A DNA stretch of 64,000 bases from Archangium sp. (GCA_030681645.1 JAUXRX010000018.1:62001-126000), one strand, 5' to 3'. Positions 41,158-50,081 are shown, numbered from the stretch's first letter. Program-made: numbers and translations. The notes: a model not told the origin generated them from the sequence alone.

Positions 41158-42616
41158 GTTCGATCACGCCGCTTGCGAGGCGGAACTCGTCGACGTCGCG
41201 CTCGACGCGGCGCCTTCCCCTGAAGCTGAGCTTCACCTCGAGGGCTGTGCGCGGTGCGCTCGGGCGCTCCAGTCGCATCGGGCAATCTGGGCCGCGGTGG
41301 CCAGCCTGCCCGGCCACCCGCCGCTCGCCGCGCTGCGTGACAGCGTGCTGGCCGCGGCCGCGCTGAGCCTGAAGGGGACCACGCCCAAGCCCCGGCCTGG
41401 GGCCCGGACGTTCGGCAGCGTCGACGATACGCCGAGCGGGTCGGCTCACCCGGGGGCGCGCGCCTTCGATCAGAATCTCCCGCCCGGGCGGCCCACGCGC
41501 GACGTGAAGGCGCACGTGCTCCACGCTGCTGCGGCCGTCACTGCTGGCATCGCTCCACCTTCGGTGGAGCGTTTCAAGGACGTTCAGAGCGAAGTGGGCC
41601 GTCCGCCGGGAGCCTCCGCATCACCTGCGCCGCGCCCCTCACGCCTCGGGTGGATGGCGTTCTTTCTGGTGGCTGTGGTGGGCGCCGGTGCCCTGGTGCT
41701 GGCCCCGTCGGCAGAGCGGCCGATCGAGTCGCCTCGCGCGGCGATGGAAGCCACTGCCCCTGTCCTCGATGAGTCTCCTCCGCCCAACGCACCTCCGCCC
41801 AACGCACCGCTGCCCAACGCACCGCTGCCTAACGCTCCGCTGCCCAACGCTCCGCTGCCCAACGCTCCCCAGCCGCGGGCTACCGGGGAGCACGCCGAAC
41901 CGGTGGTCGAGGAACTCGTTCCGCGCCCCGCGGTGGCGCTGGCGCCGAGTGAGCAGGCCGAGGCGCGTCCCGAGCACCTCCCTGAGGCGGGCGTCGCCCC
42001 GACGCCCGCGGTGCCGGCCGCCGCTCCGCCGAGAGTCATCTTTCTGTCCCGACTGCTTCGCGAGTCGGGGGCGTCCCAATCCCGGGCGAAGGCGGCGTCG
42101 CTTCTGGGGCTGAGCCAGGACCTGGCCGCGGTCGCGCCGCTCTGCGAGGCGATGACTGACCCTGACCGACTCGTGCGCGCGGCGGTCGTGGAGGCGCTTG
42201 GTGACCTGGGCACGTCCGAACAGGCGTGTCTCGGCCCGAGCGAGAAGCAGCGATTTCTCGAGTTCGCTGAGTTCGAGCCGCTCGTCTCGGGAGAGGTGCT
42301 CTCTGAGGAACAGGCCCGGCTCGCGGGCCGGCTCGTTCGGCAGAGCCTCGCCCGCCACAGCGTCGGCCTGGCTGGTGGCGTGGACGGAGGCAGCGAACCC
42401 CTGCGCTATCGACTCCAGCTGCACGTGAGCGTTGATGATGACCGCTTGCGCGTCGAGGTCTTGGTGATGCGGCTTCCCCAGCGGGCGGTGGTCGGCGCCT
42501 GGAGCGGCAGGGCGAGTGGCGGCGCGAAGCTCGAGGCGAAGTTGAAGGTGCTGGTGCCTCGAGTGATCGACGACGTGTCCTCAGACCTCGGTTGGCCGCC
42601 GGCCCCACCGCAGTAG
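41144..42616 (+). CDS. Membrane anti-sigma-like protein with Pro-rich repeats
   Basis: A 490-residue protein overlapping the sigma gene. The N-terminus has HLEGCARCAR, an H-x3-C-x2-C zinc-finger anti-sigma motif. One membrane helix is at about 166-186 (LGWMAFFLVAVVGAGALVL). Outside the membrane there are seven tandem pentapeptides of the type PLPNA/PPPNA, encoded by 15-bp DNA repeats (about 41786-41870). A helical region with a HEAT-like segment (SLLGLSQDLAAVAPLCEAM) and a beta-type end follow. It should restrain its sigma partner and sense through the long external domain. Confidence 0.78.
   Translation: MATPEFDHAACEAELVDVALDAAPSPEAELHLEGCARCARALQSHRAIWAAVASLPGHPPLAALRDSVLAAAALSLKGTTPKPRPGARTFGSVDDTPSGSAHPGARAFDQNLPPGRPTRDVKAHVLHAAAAVTAGIAPPSVERFKDVQSEVGRPPGASASPAPRPSRLGWMAFFLVAVVGAGALVLAPSAERPIESPRAAMEATAPVLDESPPPNAPPPNAPLPNAPLPNAPLPNAPLPNAPQPRATGEHAEPVVEELVPRPAVALAPSEQAEARPEHLPEAGVAPTPAVPAAAPPRVIFLSRLLRESGASQSRAKAASLLGLSQDLAAVAPLCEAMTDPDRLVRAAVVEALGDLGTSEQACLGPSEKQRFLEFAEFEPLVSGEVLSEEQARLAGRLVRQSLARHSVGLAGGVDGGSEPLRYRLQLHVSVDDDRLRVEVLVMRLPQRAVVGAWSGRASGGAKLEAKLKVLVPRVIDDVSSDLGWPPAPPQ
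41786..41870 (+). repeat. Tandem 15-bp repeats
   Basis: CCCAACGCACCGCTG-type units repeat about five to six times with small changes (GCACCG or GCTCCG). They encode the Pro-Leu-Pro-Asn-Ala stalk of the anti-sigma-like protein. The run may vary in copy number between strains. Confidence 0.8.
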
Positions 42617-42620
42617 GTCG

Positions 42621-43862
42621 CTACTGAGGCAGCTTCAGCGCCATGCCGATGCGCAGCATGCGCACGTCGACGGTGGGGTTGAGCGCCGCGATCTCACGCC
42701 AGCGCGAGGCGTCGCCGAGCTGGGTCTTGGCGATCTTCGAGAACGTGTCGCCGGGCTGGACGGCGTAGGTCCCCGCGCGGGCCGTGGGCTGGCCAGTGCT
42801 GATCTGCCCGGTGGACGTGGACGTCGTCGGCGTGGTGGGCCGTGCCGGCTCTGCGGGCGTGGTGGGCTGGCCCGCGCGGGGGCGGTTGGGCCGCAGCACC
42901 CAGACGTGCTCTTCGCCCATGAACGACGAGAGACCCTCGCCGCGAATCGCGCCTTCGCTCTGGGTGGCCTGCGCCGAGTGAATCGAGCCGGTGCCGTCGG
43001 CCTGGAGATCGTTCGCCATCACCACGCGCGTGTGCCCGCCGTCGGCCACGCCGGTGCCCATGTGATCGACCATCAGCAGGTCGCCCGGCTGCACGCTGCG
43101 CAGCACCTCGATCAGCCGCCTTTCCTTCTCCGCGGGGTCCATGCCGTCGAGGTGCACCTCGTCGACCATCTTGAAGTGGACCTTGTTGTTGAACTGCCCC
43201 GCGTACTTGTCGCTGAACTTGTAGAACTGGTTGGCGTTCGGGTACTCGCCCTTGCCCTTGTTGTTGTAATACGGCGGCTCGAAGCCCCCCGCGTACATGG
43301 CGTTGCCGCCGAACAGGTTGCACTTCCACACGCCGTTGGGATTGCGCTCGTTCTTCGCGAGGCCTCCCAGCGAGACGTTCGCGGGCAGGGCGTGGTTCGG
43401 GTCGACGTTGAACCACGGCTGATCGGTGCCGTAGTTGTTCTTGCGCTCGCGAATCAGCTGCGCCGCGCCGGCCACCATCGTCTCGGAGCCGGGCGGCGTG
43501 CCCTTCGGCGCGGTGATGGCCGCGTAGTCGACGGCCGCGAACTTCACGCCGGCGGTCCAGCCCATCACGTCGCTGTTCTGGGTGAGCTGCCCCAGGGCCT
43601 TCATCGCGCGCGCCTGCTGCGTGCCGTTGCCGGCGGGGTCGATGAGGGTGGTCTCGGTGGCGGCGGCGTTGCGGCCGAAGGAGTCGACCTGGGTGAAGAG
43701 CCGATCGATCTCGGCCTGGCCCTGGATCTTCCCGTCGTGGTCGAGATCGGCGTTGGCGGGAAGGGCGCCGCGCAGCGCCGGATCAGACTCAGCCTTCTTC
43801 ACGTCGATGCTGGCGTTCGCCAGCGCCTGGTTGAACTCGCTGCGGCCGACCTTGTTGGGCAT
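42621..43862 (-). CDS. LysM protein with a CHAP/NlpC-like region and an EF-hand-like loop
   Basis: A 413-residue protein from ATG 43862; a GTG at 43886 would add 8 residues. ADLDHDGKIQGQAEID near residue 45 is an EF-hand/dockerin-like calcium loop. The middle has WKCNLFGGNAMY (Cys) and, later, PGDLLMVDH and GGHTRVV (His), the spacing of a papain-like amidase of the CHAP/NlpC class. The last 50 residues are a LysM domain (YAVQPGDTFSKIAKTQLG). It probably binds and cuts peptidoglycan. No signal peptide is visible, so export may be by another route. Confidence 0.72.
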   Translation of the reverse strand: MPNKVGRSEFNQALANASIDVKKAESDPALRGALPANADLDHDGKIQGQAEIDRLFTQVDSFGRNAAATETTLIDPAGNGTQQARAMKALGQLTQNSDVMGWTAGVKFAAVDYAAITAPKGTPPGSETMVAGAAQLIRERKNNYGTDQPWFNVDPNHALPANVSLGGLAKNERNPNGVWKCNLFGGNAMYAGGFEPPYYNNKGKGEYPNANQFYKFSDKYAGQFNNKVHFKMVDEVHLDGMDPAEKERRLIEVLRSVQPGDLLMVDHMGTGVADGGHTRVVMANDLQADGTGSIHSAQATQSEGAIRGEGLSSFMGEEHVWVLRPNRPRAGQPTTPAEPARPTTPTTSTSTGQISTGQPTARAGTYAVQPGDTFSKIAKTQLGDASRWREIAALNPTVDVRMLRIGMALKLPQ

Positions 43863-43941
43863 AGGGCGCGCATTATCGCACTTCACATTCCTTTACGCGA
43901 AGAGGGTTGCGCCCCGCCGGGGACCGACGCAGATCAGCGCC

Positions 43942-44865
43942 ATGAAATGGACTCGCGAAGAGATGCCGTCCCTCGAAGGCCAGACCTGGGTGGTGACCGG
44001 CGCGAACTCGGGCCTGGGCCTCGAGACCGTGAAGGCGCTCGCCGCCAAGGGCGCGCACGTGGTGATGGCCTGCCGCGACCCTTCGCGGGCCGAAGCGGCG
44101 GCTGACGAGGTGCGCAGGGTCGCCGCGAACGCGAAGCTCGCGCTCGAGAGCCTCGACCTCGCCTCGCTCGACTCGATCCTCCGGTTCGCCGGCACGCTCG
44201 CGAAGAACCACCCGGTGCTCGACGGGCTGATCAACAACGCGGGCATCATGGCGATCCCCCGGCGCACCACCGCCGACGGCTTCGAGATGCAGTTGGGCAC
44301 CAACCACCTCGGGCACTACGCGCTCTCGTTGCGCCTGCTCCCGCTGCTCGAGGCGGCGAAGGCCCCACGGCTGATCAACGTGGCGTCGACCGCGCACAAG
44401 TTCGGGACGATGAACTTCGACGATCTGATGGGTGAGAAGTCGTACCAGCCCTGGGCCGCCTACGGGCAGTCGAAGCTGGCGAACCTGCTCTTCACCTACG
44501 AGCTCAACCGCAAGCTGTCGTCGGCGGGGAAGAAGACGATCGCCGCCGCGGCCCACCCCGGCTACGCGGCCACCAACCTGCAGGGCGTGGGCGCGAAGAT
44601 GACCGGCTCGAAGTTCAGCGCCTGGTTCATGAACACCGGTAATTCGTTGCTGGCGCAGCCGGCCGACATGGGGGCGCTGCCCACCCTGTACGCGGCGACC
44701 GTTCCCGACGTGAAGGGCGGCGAATATTTCGGCCCCGACGGCTTCATGGAGCTCAAGGGCTACCCGCGCCGCTGCGACTCGAACGCGAAGTCGAAGGACG
44801 TCGAGGCCGCGCAGAAGCTGTGGGAGGCCTCGGAGAAGCTGACCGGAGTACGCTTCCCGGCGTGA
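43942..44865 (+). CDS. Short-chain dehydrogenase, retinol-dehydrogenase-like
   Basis: A 307-residue SDR from ATG 43942. The cofactor motif is VTGANSGLG (17-25), followed by NNAG, the catalytic Ser in NVAST and YGQSK. NHLGHYALSLRLLPLLEAA and AHPGYAATNLQ are typical of the human RDH11/WWOX-type group that acts on hydrophobic alcohols. Its stop overlaps the next gene (GTGA). Its place in a region of sterol genes makes a sterol or isoprenoid substrate conceivable but unproven. Confidence 0.85.
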   Translation: MKWTREEMPSLEGQTWVVTGANSGLGLETVKALAAKGAHVVMACRDPSRAEAAADEVRRVAANAKLALESLDLASLDSILRFAGTLAKNHPVLDGLINNAGIMAIPRRTTADGFEMQLGTNHLGHYALSLRLLPLLEAAKAPRLINVASTAHKFGTMNFDDLMGEKSYQPWAAYGQSKLANLLFTYELNRKLSSAGKKTIAAAAHPGYAATNLQGVGAKMTGSKFSAWFMNTGNSLLAQPADMGALPTLYAATVPDVKGGEYFGPDGFMELKGYPRRCDSNAKSKDVEAAQKLWEASEKLTGVRFPA

Positions 44866-45518
44866 GATTCCTGGCGATCGCGTTGCTGCTGGCGGCGTGC
44901 ACGAAGCCGCCACCGCCCGCAGTGAGCCACGCGGCCATCGCCTTTCGCGACGACGTGCCGGGCTACCAGAAGCTCGCGTCCGAGAAGTACGCGCTGCACT
45001 ACCTCGAGCGCAGCTACGAGTCGGTCGAGTACGTCGAGGCGAACGCGACCGACGACGGGCAGGCGCGCCTGCTGGCTGCGATCTCCGCGGCCGCGGGCAA
45101 GCACCACACCGTCGACCTGTTTTTCCTCTCGCACGGCAACCGGTACGACACCTGGGTCGCCACGCTCGCCGCGCCGGTGCGCGCGAAGCTGCGGCTCGTC
45201 TACAACACGGGCGCAGGTGACGCGCGGCAGGGCTCGTCGTGGCTGGCGCTCGGCGCACGCGCGTACGTGGGGCACCCGGGCGGCAACGTGGCGCCGCTGT
45301 TCCTCACCTACTTCCTCCCTCGCTGGGTGAAGGGCGTCGACCTGCGCACGGCGGTGGACGAGGCGAACAAGGAGACGAAGGACGATCTCTCGGGCTCGCT
45401 GGTGAAGGGCGTGGCCGGCGTCGTCGACTCAGTCGGCGGGCCGCACCTCGATCCCCCGAAGTTGTGGGCGGGCACCGAGGCCCAGCTTCACGGAGACCCG
45501 ACGCTCGTCGTCAAGTGA
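44862..45518 (+). CDS. Lipoprotein with a caspase-like fold but no catalytic Cys
   Basis: The GTG overlaps the SDR stop, giving 218 residues with a lipoprotein signal ending in LLAAC. Residues about 80-160 have a caspase/C25-type outline: VDLFFLSHGN with the usual His-Gly, then LRLVYNTGAGDARQGSSWLALGARAYVG. In active proteases a Cys stands in the N-S/T-C position, but here it is Gly. This may be a non-catalytic relative. The gene end overlaps the oxidosqualene cyclase end by 31 bases, convergently. Confidence 0.6.
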   Translation: MRFLAIALLLAACTKPPPPAVSHAAIAFRDDVPGYQKLASEKYALHYLERSYESVEYVEANATDDGQARLLAAISAAAGKHHTVDLFFLSHGNRYDTWVATLAAPVRAKLRLVYNTGAGDARQGSSWLALGARAYVGHPGGNVAPLFLTYFLPRWVKGVDLRTAVDEANKETKDDLSGSLVKGVAGVVDSVGGPHLDPPKLWAGTEAQLHGDPTLVVK

Positions 45519-47461
45519 CCGCGCTGCTTCCACTCGGCCAGCGCCCAGACGGGGAAGTAGTGGCGGTAGCAGTCGTAGTTGATGAGGCAGGTGCGGTTGA
45601 ACACGCCCACCAGCGGCTCGCGGGCCCAGCTGCCGTCGGCTTCCTGGCGGGCGCAGAGCCACTGGGCGGCGCGGTCCAGCGCGGCCTGGTCTTCGCAGCC
45701 CCCGCGGACGAGGGCCGACAGCGCCCACGAGGTCTGCGCCACGTGCCCCTCGGTGCCCTCGAGCCAGCGCCGCTCGCGGCAGGTGTCGCCGGCTTCGCTC
45801 CAGCTGCCGTCGGCGCGCTGCTTGCCGAGGAGGAAGGCCACGGCGCGGCGCACCGCTGAGTCGTCCTTGCGCGCGCCCGCGGCCCGCAGCGCCGAGATGG
45901 CGAACCAGGTGCCGTAGGTGAAGCAGACCGCCCAGCTCCCCTCGAAGCTGCCGTCGTCGCGCTGCTGGCTGCGGATGAAGGCCACCCCGCGCCCGATCGC
46001 TTCGTCGAGATCGAAGGTGCGGCCGAAGCGCTCCTTCGCCTTCACCAGGGCCTGCACGCAGGCGCTCGAGCACTCGACGAAGGACGTGTCGATCATGATG
46101 TCGCCGAACACCTGCGACGGGTTGAGCGCCTCGAGCCAGGTGCCGCCGCGCTGCTTCTCGTACGTGCCCCAGCCGCCGTCTTCGTTCTGCCAGGACAGGA
46201 TCAAGCGCACCGAGTCGTGCAGCAGCGCGTCGGGGATCTTCGAGGCGAAGCGGCCCTCGAGCGCGAGCGCGCACTTGAGGCCCTCGGCGGTGCAGTCGGT
46301 GATCGGCCAGCCGTGCTCGCGGTTGCTGAAGGGCCAGCCGCCCCGGCTCGCGTGCCGGTAGTGGCGCGCGGCCTCGGGCACGTCCTCGAGGATCTGGTTG
46401 GCGCGGAGGAAGTCGTACGCCTTGCCCAGCACGCTGCTCGTCTCTTCGGTGGTGAGCGCGCCTGACTTTTCCGCCGCGGTGAGGGCCTGGATGGCGAAGG
46501 CCGTGTCCCAGAGCTCGGCGTTGTTGTAGCCCTGCATCTTCAGGCCGTCGTGGCCGTCCCAGAGGTAGGCGTCGTCGAACTTCGGCCAACCCCGCTCGAA
46601 GTCTTCGCGGCCGGCTGCTCCGCGGAAGTGGTGCACGAACATGTTCAGCACCGCGTTCACCGGGCCGATGTCGAGATCGTGCGTCGCCGCGTCTTCGTGG
46701 CGGATGAGCTTCAGGCACTCGTCGAGCGCGCGCTTGCGCAGGAGGGTGGGGAGCTTCTCCAGGCCCACCTGCGCCAGGTTGACGCCCTTGAGCGCGGCGG
46801 TCGCAGGGCGGTAGCTGTCGGCCTTCGCCACCACGTCGCGCTGCGCTTCCCAGCGCACGTCGGCGTAGCGGCCCTGGTACAGCTCGTGGCGGATGGCGCG
46901 GAGGAGAGGATCGTCCGGCGCCGTCGACTTCGTGCCGTAGAGCCAGGCCATCGGCAGGTAGACCATGCGCGCGTGGCACCAGAGACGGCCCGGGTTCATC
47001 GGCGCTTCAGCCGGCAGCAGCCAGAGCTCGGGCAGCAGCGGGACGATGCCCTTCCAGTCGTAGAGCCCGAGCAGGCAGAGGGTGAACTTGCCCCAGGACG
47101 CGGCCCCGAGCGCTCCGCCGTTCGCGTGGATCCAGGTGAGGAGCCTGGTCAGACGCTCGTCGCTTGCGGGCAGGCCGAGCAGGCGCATCGCCACGTACGT
47201 GAGCGTGCTGGTGAACATGCTGCCGCTGGTGGACTCGGCGTGCAGGCCGATGCTGCCGTCGGGGCGCTGGACGTTGGTGAAGTAGGTGAGCACGCGGGCC
47301 GTGCGCGCTTCGCTGGGGAGGCGCTTCGTCACGTACGCCAGCGCCACCCACATCGGGAGCAGGAACATCGGGCCGCCGTAGTCGCTCGGCCAGCTGCCGC
47401 GGGGGGCCTGCCGCCGGGCGAGGTTGGTGAGGGCGCGGTGGAGTGTTGCGTCGACGTTCAT
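45488..47461 (-). CDS. Oxidosqualene cyclase (cycloartenol-synthase-like)
   Basis: The ATG at 47461 gives 657 residues; the longer open frame upstream is repetitive and ignored. The protein aligns along its whole length with lanosterol/cycloartenol synthases: DYGGPMFLLP, SWGKFTLCLLGLYDW, KMQGYNNAELWDT, VFGDIMIDTSFVECSSA, GSWAVCFTYGTWF and a C-terminal GVFNRTCLINYDCYRHYFP. The catalytic acid is in TDCTAE (Asp389), not the DxDD of squalene-hopene cyclases. Tyr312, His383 and Ile387 are at the positions corresponding to Tyr410, His477 and Ile481 of plant cycloartenol synthase. About 80 N-terminal residues of the eukaryotic enzymes are absent. It should cyclise 2,3-oxidosqualene, probably to cycloartenol. 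Confidence 0.9.
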   Translation of the reverse strand: MNVDATLHRALTNLARRQAPRGSWPSDYGGPMFLLPMWVALAYVTKRLPSEARTARVLTYFTNVQRPDGSIGLHAESTSGSMFTSTLTYVAMRLLGLPASDERLTRLLTWIHANGGALGAASWGKFTLCLLGLYDWKGIVPLLPELWLLPAEAPMNPGRLWCHARMVYLPMAWLYGTKSTAPDDPLLRAIRHELYQGRYADVRWEAQRDVVAKADSYRPATAALKGVNLAQVGLEKLPTLLRKRALDECLKLIRHEDAATHDLDIGPVNAVLNMFVHHFRGAAGREDFERGWPKFDDAYLWDGHDGLKMQGYNNAELWDTAFAIQALTAAEKSGALTTEETSSVLGKAYDFLRANQILEDVPEAARHYRHASRGGWPFSNREHGWPITDCTAEGLKCALALEGRFASKIPDALLHDSVRLILSWQNEDGGWGTYEKQRGGTWLEALNPSQVFGDIMIDTSFVECSSACVQALVKAKERFGRTFDLDEAIGRGVAFIRSQQRDDGSFEGSWAVCFTYGTWFAISALRAAGARKDDSAVRRAVAFLLGKQRADGSWSEAGDTCRERRWLEGTEGHVAQTSWALSALVRGGCEDQAALDRAAQWLCARQEADGSWAREPLVGVFNRTCLINYDCYRHYFPVWALAEWKQRGHLTTSVGSP

Positions 47462-47474
47462 GACGGGGGCGGGA

Positions 47475-47640
47475 TAGCAGCGGGTTCGGCTTCGGGGAAG
47501 CCGGGTTCGGGAAGGCCGGCTTCGGGGTCGGCTTACGGGTCGGCTTACGGGATCGGGATCGCGATCGGGTTCGTTCACGGGCCACGGCGACGGTCGCGGG
47601 AACGGCACTCGCGCTCGCGCTCGCGCTCGGCTTCGGTGCC
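47475..47640. repeat. Low-complexity repeats upstream of the cyclase
   Basis: The gap holds TCGGCTTACGGG twice in tandem, then GATCGGGATCGCGATCGGG, and CTCGCG at least three times in a row, with scattered GGTTCGGCTTCGGGG. There is no clear promoter. It separates the cyclase from the M48 protease gene upstream on the same strand and may vary by slippage. Confidence 0.7.
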
Positions 47641-47643
47641 GGT

Positions 47644-49182
47644 TCAGGCCTGCGGGGCCACTCGCCCCAGCTCGGCTTGCGTCAGGCCCACGGAACTCCA
47701 CATGGCGAGCCAGGGGGCGTCTGCTCCGTCGAAGAGGTATTCGTGCAGCAGCCGCACGGGCTCGTAGCTCTCGTCTCCCCTCGTCAGCCTCAGGGGCCGG
47801 CCGAGCTCGCTGGTGGCCGTGAAGCCTGCGTCGAGCAGCAGGGCGACGATCACGTCGGACCAGGTGTTCGCCGCGATCAGCAGGAGCCGATCGTCGGTGA
47901 GGGCTGCGAAGGACTTGCCGTGGCTTTGTTCCAGCAGCTTCAGCACCGCTGCCCGCTCTCGCGGGAGCGAAGCGGGGGTCTGGCCTTCGAGGGCTGGCGC
48001 CAATTCGGTTGCGCGGCTGCGGAAGACCCGCTCGAGCACGCCTCCCGCATCTTCCCAACGCACCCGCTTGAGCGGAGCGCCCTTCACCCAGCGAGCCACC
48101 ATCAACATCTCCAGCTCTGGCCGGTGCGTGAGGAGCTCGTGCGCGGCGCCTTCCACCGCTCCGTTCGCTCGCGGCGGCTTGAGGCCCAGCGATCTCGCGT
48201 GCGCGATCCGCACTGAGAGGGGAGGGTGCGAGTCGTGCTCCTGCTCGGGCTCGCGGTCCATCGTGGTGGCCACCCGCTCGAGCTGCCTCGCCACCGTGGG
48301 CGAGTCGAGGAAGCGCGAGAGCCCCGGCCCGATTGGCGGCAGGTAGCCTTCACTGAGCAGCGGCACCACCTCGTGCTGCATGTAGCTGTCGAAGCCCACC
48401 GAGGCCGCGCGCACCTTCTGGAGAGAACGCGTGAGCACTTCGACTCCTTCGAGCTGCGCGGCCAGCGCGTCCGCCGCGAGCTCCTGCGCCCTTCCGAGGG
48501 CGAGCGTGAAGCGCATGTAGAAGTGGCCGAAGCGCACGAAGGGCCAGCGCACCAACGCGAAGAAGAGCGTGAGCGCCACGAAGTCACTCGAGGCAGAGAC
48601 CTCGGCCGCTCCGTCGAGGCCCTCCACGATGTCGTGCGTCGCTGCCCGCGCGCGGTAGACCCAGTGGCCGATGCGCGTGTCGCCTCCCGCGAAGTGACCG
48701 AACTCGTGCGCCAGCACCGCGCGCAGCTCGGCCAACGAGAGACAGTGCAGCAGCGGCAGCCCCAGCCCCAGCACTCGCGTGGTGAACAGGCCCAGCACGC
48801 CCCCCACGTCGGCGACGAACGCGTTCACGTCGGGCGCGAGGTAGACGTGGCGGGGGCCTTTCACTCCACAGCGCGCGGCGACCCGGTCGATCTCCTTGAA
48901 GAGCGCGGGGTGCAGCTCTCTCTTGAGCTCAGGGCCCGGAGGCGTGAAGCGCCGCGTGCGGGGAAAGAGCGACCAGGCGAGCACAGCGGCGACGACGATC
49001 AGCGAGATCGCCGCGCCCCACCCGACGAGCAGCGCCCCGCCCCTCGCGTGCCGCATCACCAGGCCCGCCAGCGCCGTGCCCGCCCACGCCAGGCTGATCA
49101 CCAGCCCGATGGTGCTGACGAGGAAGCCGAAGGCCAACGCCAGGGCGGTGATGGCTCGGGTGGTCTTGAAGCGGGGCTCCAT
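47644..49182 (-). CDS. M48-family membrane metalloprotease
   Basis: A 512-residue protein with two N-terminal membrane helices (about 10-40 and 52-72). The zinc motif HEFGH (159-163) and the third ligand in ELAADALAA (about Glu231) are present. Beyond the catalytic domain is a helical C-terminal region of about 170 residues. Relatives (HtpX, Ste24) degrade or process membrane proteins. The ATG begins directly after the stop of the EamA transporter gene, so the two are coupled. Confidence 0.87.
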   Translation of the reverse strand: MEPRFKTTRAITALALAFGFLVSTIGLVISLAWAGTALAGLVMRHARGGALLVGWGAAISLIVVAAVLAWSLFPRTRRFTPPGPELKRELHPALFKEIDRVAARCGVKGPRHVYLAPDVNAFVADVGGVLGLFTTRVLGLGLPLLHCLSLAELRAVLAHEFGHFAGGDTRIGHWVYRARAATHDIVEGLDGAAEVSASSDFVALTLFFALVRWPFVRFGHFYMRFTLALGRAQELAADALAAQLEGVEVLTRSLQKVRAASVGFDSYMQHEVVPLLSEGYLPPIGPGLSRFLDSPTVARQLERVATTMDREPEQEHDSHPPLSVRIAHARSLGLKPPRANGAVEGAAHELLTHRPELEMLMVARWVKGAPLKRVRWEDAGGVLERVFRSRATELAPALEGQTPASLPRERAAVLKLLEQSHGKSFAALTDDRLLLIAANTWSDVIVALLLDAGFTATSELGRPLRLTRGDESYEPVRLLHEYLFDGADAPWLAMWSSVGLTQAELGRVAPQA

Positions 49183-50049
49183 CTACCCCGGGTCGATAGC
49201 ATGGCTGGCTCCCGGCTTTCGCTCCGCCACCCACACCGCCAGCGCCAGCAGCGCTCCTCCGAGCAGCAGGCGGGGAAGATCGACCTGCTCGCCGAACACC
49301 AGCAGCGAGACCGCCACCGCGAGCGGCACCTTCGCGTTGTTCATCGCCGCCAGCGTCCCCGCGCTCACCTGCGTCGCGCCGCGGTTCCAGAGAAAGAAGC
49401 CCAGGCCCGAGGCGATCATTCCCAGGTAGGCGAGGATCGCCCACTGGGTGGTGCTCGGGGCGAGCGCCGTGAAGTCGGTGCGCAGCAGCGAGGCTGGCAG
49501 CACCACCGCGATGGCGCCCAGGTAGAGCAGCCCGAAGAGCTCGACGTCTCTCACGCCCGGCAGGCGCTGGCGCTCGCGGCGGTAGAGCACCTGGCCCAGC
49601 GCGAAGGCGAGGTTGGCGAGCTGCACCAACGCGATCCCCTGCAGCGTGCCGTCGACCAGCGCGGTGCGGAAGACGATGCACGCGCCCCCGGCCACGGCGA
49701 GCAGCGCGGCGACGAGCCCCTGCACCCGCAGCCGGCGCTCCAGCGCGTCAGCCACCAGCGTCACCAGGATGGGCGTGGTGAGGGTGAAGAGCGCGACCTC
49801 GGCGCTCTTCAGGAAGCGGTAGCTCTCGTTGTACGCGAGGTACATCAGCCCGAACTCCAGCGCGCCGATGGCGAGGAAGCTCCACCGCGCGCGCGCGGGC
49901 AGGCCGCGGAGGCGCAGGAAGGGGAGGAAGACGATCAGCGCGAGACCGAGGCGCGCCGCCGAGATGAAGGCGCCGTCGAGACCGGCGAGCTGCTTCGTCA
50001 GGCCGAACGAGAAGGCCCAGAGCAGCGAGGTGAGGAAGAGGAGCAGCAC
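49183..50049 (-). CDS. EamA/DMT-family transporter
   Basis: A 288-residue integral membrane protein starting at GTG, with about ten helices in two EamA repeats. Clear signs include LWAFSFGLTKQL at the start, ESYRFLKSAEVALFTLTTPIL in repeat 1 and WAILAYLGMIASGLGFFLWN in repeat 2. Members export amino acids or other small metabolites; the substrate here is unknown. It is directly adjacent to the M48 gene. Confidence 0.88.
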   Translation of the reverse strand: MLLLFLTSLLWAFSFGLTKQLAGLDGAFISAARLGLALIVFLPFLRLRGLPARARWSFLAIGALEFGLMYLAYNESYRFLKSAEVALFTLTTPILVTLVADALERRLRVQGLVAALLAVAGGACIVFRTALVDGTLQGIALVQLANLAFALGQVLYRRERQRLPGVRDVELFGLLYLGAIAVVLPASLLRTDFTALAPSTTQWAILAYLGMIASGLGFFLWNRGATQVSAGTLAAMNNAKVPLAVAVSLLVFGEQVDLPRLLLGGALLALAVWVAERKPGASHAIDPG

Positions 50050-50081
50050 GGCGCCGCGACCGTAGTCGGTTTGAGGCTGGG

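Noticed and set aside
45488..47461. Squalene-hopene cyclase
   Set aside because: The catalytic motif is DCTAE of oxidosqualene cyclases, not DxDD, and the C-terminus matches lanosterol/cycloartenol synthases.
47462..48058. N-terminal extension of the oxidosqualene cyclase frame
   Set aside because: It reads through low-complexity repeats and overlaps the M48 protease gene; cyclase similarity begins just after ATG 47461.
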